A stretch of 11,992 nt of DNA from an uncultured Collinsella sp. (lineage in GTDB: Bacteria > Actinomycetota > Coriobacteriia > Coriobacteriales > Coriobacteriaceae). This document shows positions 1 through 6,591 of the stretch, piece by piece. Location: contig USAY01000057.1 of the NCBI GenBank assembly GCA_900552755.1, positions 1-11,992 on the forward strand. Reading direction: 5' to 3'. Within the stretch, counting starts at the first letter, position 1; every line of letters starts with the position of its first letter. Under the pieces are notes generated by a model. The model did no database searches. It had not been told where the DNA came from and saw only the letters and a list, made by a program, of their open reading frames with translations. Made by a program: the position numbers and the translations under genes.

Positions 1-67
1 CGGCGATGATGCCGTTGGAGCCAAACAATAGCAATGCTGCTAAGTACGTAAACAGTCCGTTGTCCAT
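1..67 (-). CDS. EamA/DMT-type transporter, N-terminal fragment
   Basis: Only the first 22 codons lie in the window; the gene runs off the left edge. Reading leftward from the ATG at 67 gives MDNGLFTYLAALLLFGSNGI followed by IA. This is a hydrophobic first membrane segment with the small-residue pattern (LLFGSNGI) typical of the start of EamA (drug/metabolite transporter) inner-membrane proteins. A purine-rich ribosome site (GAGGGGACGG on the minus strand) precedes the ATG. The gene is divergent from the LysR gene at 186, the usual arrangement for a LysR regulator and its target. The family call rests on very few residues, and any small multi-pass permease is possible. Confidence 0.5.
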   Translation of the reverse strand, partial: MDNGLFTYLAALLLFGSNGIIA

Positions 68-83
68 GCGCTTCCGTCCCCTC

Positions 84-138
84 TATATTCGAGCATGTTC
101 ACTATGGGCGAACTGGCAATAGAAGAAAAGCGAATATA
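84..138. promoter_or_regulatory. Inverted repeat in the divergent transporter/LysR promoter region
   Basis: TATATTCG at 84-91 is repeated in exact inverted form as CGAATATA at 131-138, 39 bp apart between the two divergent genes. The right arm overlaps the -10 box of the LysR gene and the left arm lies just upstream of the transporter's ribosome site. It could be an operator pair for the neighbouring LysR protein. LysR sites are normally closer T-N11-A elements, so this assignment is tentative. Confidence 0.3.
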
Positions 139-140
139 AT
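113..140 (+). promoter_or_regulatory. Probable sigma-70-type promoter of the first LysR gene
   Basis: A perfect TATAAT -10 box lies at 135-140. A weak -35-like CTGGCA lies at 113-118, giving a 16-bp spacer. Transcription would begin near 147 and leave a leader of about 39 nt before the GTG at 186. The -10 box is strong; the -35 box is poor, as expected of a regulated or weak promoter. Confidence 0.5.
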
Positions 141-185
141 GCATGGCTAACATGACAAAAACTCATGCAAAGGTGGGGACGTGCC

Positions 186-1043
186 GTGGAGACCAATATC
201 CAAAAGATGCAAGTGCTGCTTGAGACGGTGCGTGCCGGCAGCTTTACGCGTGCTGCAGAGCGGTTGAGCTATTCGCAGTCGGGCGTAAGCCGCATGGTGG
301 GCGACCTTGAGGCAGACTGGGGTTTTAAGGTGCTTGATCGCAGCCGCGAGGGCGTGGTGCTTTCTGCCGACGGGCGGCAGGTCATGCCGGCAGTCGAGGC
401 GTTATGCGAAGAGTTTGGCCGCCTACAGCGACGCGTGGACGAGATGCGTGGGCTCATGCGTGGCAAGATCTGCATCGGTACGTTTTCGAGTGTGGCGACC
501 CACGTGCTGCCGCCGGTGATTGCGCGCTTTCGCGCCGATCATCCGGGTGTCGATTACGAGCTGTTGATGGGTGATTACTCCGAGATTGAGCAATGGGTGG
601 CGGAAGGCCGCTGCGACCTGGGCTTTATTCCGCGCGAGCCACGCGGCGCCGGCATGGCGTCGCGGCCGTTGGTGCAAGACGAGCTGATGGCCGTGGTGCC
701 AGCGGACTCCTCGCTTGCCACCGCGGAGGTCGTTTCCCTTGCCGATTTGGCAAACGAGCAGTTTATTCTGTTGGAACGGGGTAGCGACGACGAGATTACG
801 CCGCTGTTTCGCCGCGCGGGGCTGACAGTGCGCTCAAAACTGTCGACCTGGGATGACTATGCGATTATGGCTATGGTCGAGGACGGCCTGGGCGTGAGCA
901 TTCTTCCGGCGCTCATCTTGCGCCGCTGCCAGTTCGATGTTGCCGTGCGCCCGCTCGAGGGACGTCCTCATCGGCAGATCGACGCCATATATCGAACGGC
1001 CGACGTTTCGCTTGCCGCTGCTCGATTCCTTGAATACCTCTAA
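186..1043 (+). CDS. LysR-family transcriptional regulator
   Basis: This is a 285-residue LysR-type regulator. The N-terminal winged helix-turn-helix (about residues 5-62) carries the family pattern: LETVRAGSFTRAAERLSYSQ, then SGVSRMVGDLE, then FKVLDRSREGVVLSADG. The co-inducer-binding region starts near residue 85 with GKICIGTFSSVATHVLPPVI and includes the usual second-lobe segment ending in GLGVSILP. The GTG at 186 is preferred because AGGTGG (171-176) sits 9 bases upstream. The ATG at 165 is in frame but has no comparable ribosome site and would add seven residues absent from the family's usual start. The gene is divergent from the EamA-like transporter, which is its most likely target. The inducer is unknown. 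Confidence 0.92.
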   Translation: METNIQKMQVLLETVRAGSFTRAAERLSYSQSGVSRMVGDLEADWGFKVLDRSREGVVLSADGRQVMPAVEALCEEFGRLQRRVDEMRGLMRGKICIGTFSSVATHVLPPVIARFRADHPGVDYELLMGDYSEIEQWVAEGRCDLGFIPREPRGAGMASRPLVQDELMAVVPADSSLATAEVVSLADLANEQFILLERGSDDEITPLFRRAGLTVRSKLSTWDDYAIMAMVEDGLGVSILPALILRRCQFDVAVRPLEGRPHRQIDAIYRTADVSLAAARFLEYL

Positions 1044-1102
1044 ACGCGTGCATGTCATTGTCCGCTTTGGGCAAATCTCGGAGTTCGGTACGTTTTCTTA
1101 TG

Positions 1103-1189
1103 AAATTGAACTTTCGAATGAGGTACGGCGCTATACTGCTTGCTAAATTGAACTCAGGTTCAATTCGTGTTCTATAAATTGAACTTTGC
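1103..1189 (+). promoter_or_regulatory. Three-copy AAATTGAACT operator array with central inverted repeat
   Basis: AAATTGAACT occurs at 1103-1112, 1145-1154 and 1176-1185. The middle copy is part of a perfect inverted repeat, AATTGAAC-N4-GTTCAATT, at 1146-1165. The first and third copies share two more bases (AAATTGAACTTT). A -10-like TATACT at 1132-1137 lies between copies one and two. TTGAAC within copy one (1106-1111) could act as a -35, though the 20-bp spacer is long. The array ends only 16 bases before the GTG of the XRE-aminotransferase, so a protein bound here would block its transcription. The XRE domain of that gene is the natural candidate to bind. Confidence 0.7.
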
Positions 1190-1205
1190 CAGCAAGGAGG
1201 TTCTA

Positions 1206-2726
1206 GTGGCCCAAGAGACGTTTAGCGATCGCCTGCGGCAGACTATGTCCGATCGCGACGTTCGCCAGTCGGACGTAATCCGCGCATCGGAGATGCTCGG
1301 CAAAAAACTCGGCAAGAGTCAGATGAGCCAATATGTGAGCGGCAAGACGATTCCGCGGCGCGATGTGGCAGAGCTGCTCGCCCGCATTTTGGAGGTCGAT
1401 GTTACCTGGCTGCTTGCCGGTGACGCCGATCAAGGCGAGGCATCATCGCCCCGTAACGTTTCCAAGCCCGAACCCCATCCCTCAGCTCAAATTCCAAGGA
1501 GCACCACCATGCGTACTTTTTCTAAATCCACCAAGCTTGATAACGTCCTGTATGATGTGCGCGGCCCCGTCGTCGACGAGGCCGCCCGTATGGAGGACGA
1601 GGGCGAGCGCATCCTCAAGCTCAATATCGGCAACCCGGCGCCCTTCGGTTTCCGCACGCCCGACGAGGTCATCAAGGACATGCGCCAGCAGCTGCCCGAC
1701 TGCGAAGGCTATTCCAACTCGCGCGGTCTGTTCTCTGCGCGCAAGGCGATTATGCAGTACTCGCAGATCAAGGGCCTGCCCAACGTTCAGATGGAGCACA
1801 TCTACACGGGCAACGGCGTGTCCGAGCTCATTCAGCTTTCGATGAACGCGCTGCTCGACAATGGCGACGAGATTCTGATCCCCAGCCCCGACTATCCGCT
1901 TTGGACGGCGTGCGCGACCCTTGCCGGCGGTCATCCCGTGCACTATCTGTGCGATGAGCAGGCCGATTGGTATCCCGACCTGGAGGATATGGAGTCCAAG
2001 ATCACGAGCGCGACCAAGGCCCTCGTCATCATCAACCCCAACAACCCCACGGGCTCGGTCTACCCGCGCGAGGTGCTCGAGGGCATCGTCGAGGTTGCGC
2101 GCAGGCACCAGCTCATGATCTTTGCCGACGAGATCTACGACCGTCTGTGCATGGACGGCTACGAGCACGTCTCGATTGCCTCGCTCGCTCCCGATCTGCC
2201 CTGCGTCACCTTTAGCGGCCTTTCCAAGTCGCATATGATTGCGGGCTATCGTATTGGCTGGATGGTGCTTTCGGGCAACCAGCGCTGCATGAGCGACTTC
2301 ATCATGGGCATCAACATGCTCTCCAACATGCGCCTGTGCTCCAACGTGCCGGCCCAGTCGATCGTCCAGACGGCACTCGGTGGCCATCAGTCGGTTAACG
2401 ACTACATCCGTCCCGGCGGCCGTGTCTACGAGCAGCGCAACTTTGTGTATGAGGCGCTCAACAAGATTGACGGCATCTCGGTGGTTAAGCCGCGTGCAGC
2501 GTTCTACATCTTCCCCAAGATGGATGTGAAGAAGTTCAACATCACCGATGACGAGCAGTTCGCCCTCGACCTGCTGCACGAGAAGAAAATCCTGATCACG
2601 CGCGGCGGCGGCTTTAACTGGGCCGAGCCCGACCACTTCCGCATCGTGTACCTGCCGCGCATGGAAGTGCTCAAAGAGTCGCTCGAAGACCTCGCCGACT
2701 TCTTCGATCATTACCGCCAGGCGTAA
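1206..2726 (+). CDS. XRE-type HTH regulator fused to AlaA-like PLP aminotransferase
   Basis: This 506-residue fusion starts at GTG 1206, five bases after a perfect AAGGAGG (1194-1200); the frame stays open upstream, but that part contains the ribosome site itself. Residues 1-75 form an XRE/Cro-type helix-turn-helix, with recognition-helix segment KSQMSQYVSGKTIPRRDVAE. Residues 76-101 are a Pro/Ser-rich linker. Residues 102-506 are a class I/II (fold type I) aminotransferase that closely resembles the E. coli alanine aminotransferase AlaA in length and motifs: NIGNPAPFGF, the PSPDYPLW loop, INPNNPTG, ADEIYDR, and the PLP lysine in SGLSKS (Lys341, or Lys240 counted from the internal start). It probably interconverts pyruvate/glutamate and alanine/2-oxoglutarate. 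The operator repeats just upstream suggest autoregulation, possibly sensitive to PLP or substrate. A strong terminator follows, so the gene is a single-gene unit. Confidence 0.9.
   Translation: MAQETFSDRLRQTMSDRDVRQSDVIRASEMLGKKLGKSQMSQYVSGKTIPRRDVAELLARILEVDVTWLLAGDADQGEASSPRNVSKPEPHPSAQIPRSTTMRTFSKSTKLDNVLYDVRGPVVDEAARMEDEGERILKLNIGNPAPFGFRTPDEVIKDMRQQLPDCEGYSNSRGLFSARKAIMQYSQIKGLPNVQMEHIYTGNGVSELIQLSMNALLDNGDEILIPSPDYPLWTACATLAGGHPVHYLCDEQADWYPDLEDMESKITSATKALVIINPNNPTGSVYPREVLEGIVEVARRHQLMIFADEIYDRLCMDGYEHVSIASLAPDLPCVTFSGLSKSHMIAGYRIGWMVLSGNQRCMSDFIMGINMLSNMRLCSNVPAQSIVQTALGGHQSVNDYIRPGGRVYEQRNFVYEALNKIDGISVVKPRAAFYIFPKMDVKKFNITDDEQFALDLLHEKKILITRGGGFNWAEPDHFRIVYLPRMEVLKESLEDLADFFDHYRQA
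1496..1511 (+). promoter_or_regulatory. Internal Shine-Dalgarno and in-frame ATG for a stand-alone aminotransferase
   Basis: Exactly at the junction of the linker and the enzyme domain lies AAGGAG (1496-1501), seven bases before an in-frame ATG (1509-1511). Initiation there gives a 405-residue protein beginning MRTFSKSTKLDNVLYDVRGP. This matches both the length and the starting point of free AlaA-type enzymes. The simplest reading is that one gene yields both a regulator-enzyme fusion and the free enzyme. The alternative is that this is a relic of a recent fusion of two adjacent genes. Confidence 0.65.
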
Positions 2727-2748
2727 CGGCAAAGGTAGCCTGTAATGA

Positions 2749-2785
2749 AACGGTCGGCCCGCAACGGATGCGGGCCGACCGTTTT
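2749..2785 (+). terminator. Strong intrinsic terminator after the XRE-aminotransferase gene
   Basis: A perfect 15-bp inverted repeat, AACGGTCGGCCCGCA (2749-2763) and TGCGGGCCGACCGTT (2769-2783), encloses a 5-base loop. The 3' arm ends in a short run of T (2782-2785). It separates the aminotransferase from the next operon. Confidence 0.88.
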
Positions 2786-2854
2786 CTGTCTAAGCCCGTG
2801 CTGTTAGCGCTTGTCTCGTTGAGCGGGCGAGGTTCGCGTGTGAGCGGTAAGTTC

Positions 2855-2891
2855 TATTCCAAAATGGAATACAGTGGGCTTAAGCTGGAAT
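2855..2891 (+). promoter_or_regulatory. Predicted LysR-type operator: palindrome plus activation half-site
   Basis: A perfect inverted repeat, TATTCCA-AAA-TGGAATA, spans 2855-2871 and contains the LysR consensus form T-N11-A (2857-2869). The half-site TGGAAT recurs at 2886-2891, 21 bp (two helical turns) downstream, overlapping the first base of the -35 box. An 8-bp palindrome, GCTTAAGC (2878-2885), directly abuts it. The main palindrome is centred about 64 bp upstream of the predicted transcription start. This is where LysR proteins are known to place their recognition site, with an activation site near -35. The LysR protein encoded at 8158-9081 is the candidate binder. Confidence 0.7.
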
Positions 2892-2920
2892 TGATGTCCG
2901 GGTACCTGCTTTTCTAGAAT
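2891..2920 (+). promoter_or_regulatory. Promoter of the amidohydrolase/ceramidase-like/PTS operon
   Basis: TTGATG (-35, 2891-2896) and TAGAAT (-10, 2915-2920) are separated by 18 bp. The start point would be near 2927, leaving a leader of about 26 nt before the ATG at 2953. Both boxes are near consensus but imperfect, as expected for an activator-dependent promoter. Confidence 0.65.
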
Positions 2921-2952
2921 GTTTTCAACAAGATGAAAGGCGGTTCCAACCA

Positions 2953-3987
2953 ATGATTATCGATGCAAATTCCTACTGGTTCGACGAGCACATCTTTCAT
3001 GACGAGACGCTCTGCGAACAGTTTTTGGCCGAGGTACCCCGCGCCTATGACACCGAAGGCTATCTGACCATGAATTCCGCCGGCAAACGACAGATCGTGA
3101 TCGAGATGCCCGCCGGTTCTCCGGGTCTTAACTACATTGAGGGCGACTACACCCTCGAGAAGCGCTTGGCCGATATGGATGAGGCGGGGGTCGACAAGGC
3201 GATCCTCAAGCTCCCCGGCTGCCACGAGTGGATGTCGCTCGAGATGTGCCGGCGTTTCAACGACGGTATGGCTGCTGACGCGAAGGCGTCAAATGGCCGT
3301 CTGATTCCGCTTGTCGCCGTGCCGCCCTTTGGCACCAAAGCGAATTTGGAGGAGCTCGACCGCAGGCTCGACGATGGTTTTGCGGGCGTGCAGCTCTGCG
3401 CTCACTACGGCAAGCGCTATCTCGACGACCAGGTCTTCTCGAGCTTTTTCGAGCACCTGAACGAACGCCATGTCACCGTTTACGTGCACCATGTTCCCGT
3501 GCCGGTCGAGAACGAGTCGCTTCTCGCGTACGACAACCTTCGCCGCTCTTATGGCCGCTGCGTCGACCAAACTACGGCGATCGGCCGAGAGATCTTTGGT
3601 GATTTCTTTGAGCGCTATCCCAATATCAAGATGGTCCACTCCATGCTCGGCGGCGCATACTTTGCGTTCAAGGAGATGCTGCTGCCTCATGGTCCCAAGC
3701 GCCCTGATGCTTCTGGCCGTTTTCAGGTCGATACCGAGACCGTTTCCAGACACCTCGAGAACAACATCTATTTCGACATGTCCCATGCCCAGCCTTGGGG
3801 CAAGACACTCCTCGCCTGCGCGGTTGACGTGCTGGGTGCAGACCATATTGTTTTTGGCACGAGCTATCCCGTCAAACGCGAGTGGCTCACCGAGGGTGTC
3901 GCCTGCGTTCGCGCTGCAAATCTGAGCGATACAGACAGCGACCTTGTGCTTGGCGGTACGGCGCAGCAACTGTACGGTGTCGAGTGA
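2953..3987 (+). CDS. Amidohydrolase-related (ACMSD-like) protein lacking usual metal ligands
   Basis: The 344-residue protein resembles the amidohydrolase_2 (TIM-barrel, ACMSD/decarboxylase-like) family: MIIDANSYWF at strand 1, RLADMDEAGVDKAIL, IPLVAVPPF, GFAGVQL, VTVYVHH (179-180), ERYPNIKMVHSMLGG (His229), and the C-terminal FGTSYP (301-306). Active family members usually carry a metal-binding HxH at strand 1 (IDxHxH) and an Asp in FG(S/T)DYP. Here these positions read DANSY and FGTSYP, with Ser304 in place of Asp, while the central histidines remain. It may use another metal arrangement, be metal-free, or be a non-catalytic partner. There is no signal peptide, so it is cytoplasmic. A GC-rich ribosome site (AAAGGCGG) precedes the ATG. 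It is the first gene of the operon, followed after 26 bp by the ceramidase-like pair. The reaction and substrate are unknown. Confidence 0.8.
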   Translation: MIIDANSYWFDEHIFHDETLCEQFLAEVPRAYDTEGYLTMNSAGKRQIVIEMPAGSPGLNYIEGDYTLEKRLADMDEAGVDKAILKLPGCHEWMSLEMCRRFNDGMAADAKASNGRLIPLVAVPPFGTKANLEELDRRLDDGFAGVQLCAHYGKRYLDDQVFSSFFEHLNERHVTVYVHHVPVPVENESLLAYDNLRRSYGRCVDQTTAIGREIFGDFFERYPNIKMVHSMLGGAYFAFKEMLLPHGPKRPDASGRFQVDTETVSRHLENNIYFDMSHAQPWGKTLLACAVDVLGADHIVFGTSYPVKREWLTEGVACVRAANLSDTDSDLVLGGTAQQLYGVE

Positions 3988-4013
3988 GCGGCAATCAGAG
4001 GGGAGTATCTGCC

Positions 4014-5261
4014 ATGGGCGAAGGAGAGATGAGGGCTGGGGCCGCTCGTGTGGCCATCGATCTTGGGGACGTGTTGCCGTTCGACGGTTTCGACGAACTC
4101 CGTCATGAGGTCTTCGCCCGTGCCCTTATCATCGAGGGGACGGGGCGACGCGCCTGCGTCCTTTCGCTTGAGGTCACCTCGATCGCTCCGGCTCTACTCG
4201 CCGATCTGCGTGAGGTTGTTGAGGATGCCGCCAATTGCAGCGGTGCTTATTCTTGGGTGGTTCCTACCCACACGTTTTCCATGCCTCACGTCCGCACTTC
4301 CGGGCATCTTGCCGACGATGCTACCCGCAATTGCAACGAGCGCTATCGCGCAGCGCTCGTCGCTGCCGCCCGCACGGCTGTCGAGCGCGCTGTTGCGGGC
4401 ATTCACTCTGCCACGCTCGCCACTGTGGAGGGCGAATGCCCCGTGAACGTTAATCGCGACATTGAGACGCCTGCCGGCTGGTGGTTGGGCTCGAATCCCA
4501 GGGGGTTTGCCGACCACACGATGCCCGTACTCGCCATAAGGGATGCCGGGGGCGAGTATGTTGCCGTGCTCGCGACGGCGGACGTTCAGTCCTCCGTGCT
4601 CGACGGGTCGCGCGACTCCGAGGGGAGGCGCATGGCGAGCGGAGACCTCTTTGGTTTTGCCGCCATGTCACTCGAGCGCGAGCTGGGCGGCGTTGCCCTG
4701 TTGCTGCCAGGCGCCGCGGGCGACCAAGGTCCGGCGGAGCGCGCCATGAACGTCATGTTCGATGCGGCCGGCGTTAAGCAGACGGTCGATGCCCATGAGG
4801 ACGGATACCGCATGCTGCACCAGCAGGGGCAGGCCTTGGGCAATGCTTTGATCGAAGCCGCTCGCATGGCGCGTGAGGATGACGCTACCGGCATCGATGC
4901 CCGCACGGTCGACGTTCTCCTGCCCGCTCAGACACGCGCCGATTTTCACTCTTTGGCTCCGCACCGAACGTATGAGTTTCATGCCGCTGGCGAGCAGCGC
5001 ACGAGGGTCTATCTGCTCCGGCTGGGAAACGTCGAGCTTGTCGGCGTACAACCCGAGGTCTCGAGTGCATTCGGCGCCACTGTGCGCGCCGCCCGGTCCG
5101 GCTCTGTGTTCTTTGCCACGCTCGTCAACGGCGGACAGAAGTACCTACCGGCTCCCGACGCGTACGAAAAAATCACCTATGAGGCTATGAACTCCGGTTT
5201 TGCCGCCGGATCCCATGAGCGCCTCGTCGAAATCATCATTGCCGCCTTGAATGCGGCGTGA
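4014..5261 (+). CDS. Ceramidase-like protein (neutral/alkaline ceramidase superfamily), divergent zinc site
   Basis: The 415-residue protein starts at ATG 4014, eight bases after AGGGGAG; the open frame upstream overlaps the previous gene and is not used. It follows the neutral/alkaline non-lysosomal ceramidase domain: DELRHEVFARALIIEG, then VPTHTFSMPH (zinc-type His86), LLPGAAGDQGP (233-237), LVGVQPEVSSAFG (Glu348) and ATLVNGGQKYLPAPDAY (Tyr377/Tyr384). The second zinc histidine, normally in N(Y/W)A(C/V)HP/S, is missing. The aligned stretch is TADVQSSVLDG (188-198), with Gln192 at the histidine position. Known family members cleave N-acyl amide bonds and many are secreted; this one has no signal peptide. 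It lies 18 bp before a second, better preserved family member, so the two may form a catalytic/non-catalytic pair. The substrate is not evident, and true ceramidase activity is doubtful for a cytoplasmic protein. Confidence 0.75.
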   Translation: MGEGEMRAGAARVAIDLGDVLPFDGFDELRHEVFARALIIEGTGRRACVLSLEVTSIAPALLADLREVVEDAANCSGAYSWVVPTHTFSMPHVRTSGHLADDATRNCNERYRAALVAAARTAVERAVAGIHSATLATVEGECPVNVNRDIETPAGWWLGSNPRGFADHTMPVLAIRDAGGEYVAVLATADVQSSVLDGSRDSEGRRMASGDLFGFAAMSLERELGGVALLLPGAAGDQGPAERAMNVMFDAAGVKQTVDAHEDGYRMLHQQGQALGNALIEAARMAREDDATGIDARTVDVLLPAQTRADFHSLAPHRTYEFHAAGEQRTRVYLLRLGNVELVGVQPEVSSAFGATVRAARSGSVFFATLVNGGQKYLPAPDAYEKITYEAMNSGFAAGSHERLVEIIIAALNAA

Positions 5262-5279
5262 CACAGAAGGAGAACGTGC

Positions 5280-6398
5280 ATGAACATTGGACACGCGCGC
5301 CGCAAAATTACCCCACAGGGCGACATCTACCTGATTGGCTACCGCAATCTTCCCAACCGTCTTGAACCTGCGACGGGCGTCCATGATGACGTCTTCGCCA
5401 ACGCCATCCTCTTCCAGCAAGGCGAACGTGAAGTGTTTCTTTTTAATGCCGATGTCCTCGAGTTCGAGGAAAGCATGGCCGAGGAAGTCAAGACAATGCT
5501 CGCCGAGCGCTATGGAATCGACCGTGACTGCGTTTTGCTCTCGGCGACGCACGACCATACTTCAATCGTCGCTTACCACCGCAGCTGGTGGACGGGAAAA
5601 TTCGACGAGAACTACTACCGCTGGTTCCTCGATACCATTTGCCAATGCTTTGAGGAGTGCCGCGCCAACGCACAGCCCGCGATTTGTCGCTTGGGCAAGC
5701 AGGTCATCACCGGTTTCTACGACAACCGCATCATCCCAGGTGAACTCGCCGACAATGAGGTCATTGTCGTATCGTTCTTCGATACCGAAGGCAAGCCATT
5801 TGCGGGCTTTGTGAACTGGGCGGTGCATTCCGCTTGCGTCGGACCCGACTGCACGGAGCTCACGAGCGAACTCGCCGGTCTTACCGGCAAAAAGCTCGCT
5901 CAGAGTCTTGGTTACTATCCGGCCATGGTCGTCGGTGCTGCTGGCGACTGTAGCGACCGCAATTTTCGCCAGGGACGCGGCATTCCCGAGGTCGAGCGCG
6001 TTTCGACCGGTCTTGCCGAGGCGATTTCCCAGATCAAGCTCGATCGCGAGGTCGTTCTCGACCGCATCGAGCCTCAGACGTTCTATCACACCGTTGCCCA
6101 TGACGACTTTTCGCTCACGCTTAAGTGTGCCGTCATCAGTTTGGGCGGCCTGCATCTCTTTGTGTTCCCGAGTGAGCTCGGCAGCGACCTGGGTATTCGC
6201 ATGAAGCGCGAATGCCCGGTCGAGGGAATAGTTTGCGGTTACACCAACGGCTATTTCGAGTATTTCCTTCCGGCACGCGAGTACGGCCTCTCCTTTGAGA
6301 CCGAGCGTACTCAGATTCCCCAGGGCGAACCGGAACGTCTGTGTGACAAGTTCTGCCAGACGACGAGACTTCTCGGCGCAGCAGATTCGCGTCTGTAG
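5280..6398 (+). CDS. Ceramidase-like hydrolase with conserved zinc ligands
   Basis: The 372-residue protein starts at ATG 5280, seven bases after AAGGAG. It has the core of the neutral/alkaline ceramidase fold: GHARRKITPQGDIYLIGY, VHDDVFANAILF, SATHDHTS with His91/His93, VNWAVHSACVG with His183, VVGAAGDCSDRN (219-223), FPSELGS with Glu299, and NGYFEYFLPAREY with Tyr325/Tyr328. These match the His, His, Glu, Tyr zinc set of Pseudomonas neutral ceramidase, so the site looks intact. It is much shorter than secreted ceramidases (roughly 650-780 residues), lacks their C-terminal Ig-like domain and has no signal peptide. It is therefore probably a cytoplasmic amidase or esterase of the superfamily. 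The genes either side are the paralogue at 4014 and a PTS permease, which suggests action on an imported, phosphorylated compound. Confidence 0.82.
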   Translation: MNIGHARRKITPQGDIYLIGYRNLPNRLEPATGVHDDVFANAILFQQGEREVFLFNADVLEFEESMAEEVKTMLAERYGIDRDCVLLSATHDHTSIVAYHRSWWTGKFDENYYRWFLDTICQCFEECRANAQPAICRLGKQVITGFYDNRIIPGELADNEVIVVSFFDTEGKPFAGFVNWAVHSACVGPDCTELTSELAGLTGKKLAQSLGYYPAMVVGAAGDCSDRNFRQGRGIPEVERVSTGLAEAISQIKLDREVVLDRIEPQTFYHTVAHDDFSLTLKCAVISLGGLHLFVFPSELGSDLGIRMKRECPVEGIVCGYTNGYFEYFLPAREYGLSFETERTQIPQGEPERLCDKFCQTTRLLGAADSRL

Positions 6399-6591
6399 AC
6401 CTGATTGCGTGACATGGGCCAATGAGGCTCCCTGCCATGTGATCGGCATCTTCCATCTTCTCTGCCGTTTCCCATCCCGGGCGTACGTGCGTCCGCGGAT
6501 TACAAAGGGGGAAGCGGGTTCCTTGCCCTCCCACGTCGACTACGGAGGCCTGAAATCGATGCTATACCCCGCTCAGAAAAAGGAGAATTCC
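6399..6591 (+). other. Long leader between the hydrolase and PTS genes
   Basis: These 193 bp separate the last hydrolase from the PTS gene, much longer than the 18-26 bp gaps earlier in the operon. No terminator with a T run, no convincing promoter and no LicT/BglG antiterminator site was found. A short inverted repeat, ACATGG with CCATGT (around 6413-6441), is too weak to interpret. The PTS reading frame stays open through this stretch, but the translated residues look like non-coding shadow. A second in-frame ATG (6559) has GGAGG ten bases upstream, a weaker alternative start for the PTS protein. Confidence 0.35.

Noticed and set aside
1482..2732. Long open frame on the minus strand (416 codons) opposite the aminotransferase
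   Set aside because: It is antisense to a clearly recognised enzyme, has no family motifs and reflects GC-rich codon structure.
3882..4013. Upstream extension of the first ceramidase-like gene overlapping the amidohydrolase
   Set aside because: The residues are Arg/Cys-rich shadow sequence. ATG 4014 has a proper ribosome site after the amidohydrolase stop.
6295..6591. N-terminal extension of the PTS protein, possibly translationally coupled to the previous gene
   Set aside because: The extension overlaps the hydrolase gene, has shadow-like composition, and a good ribosome site plus the normal EIIB start lie at 6592.
6399..6591. Possible LicT/BglG antiterminator site before the PTS gene
   Set aside because: No ribonucleic antiterminator consensus or overlapping T-tailed terminator could be found, and no antiterminator gene lies nearby.
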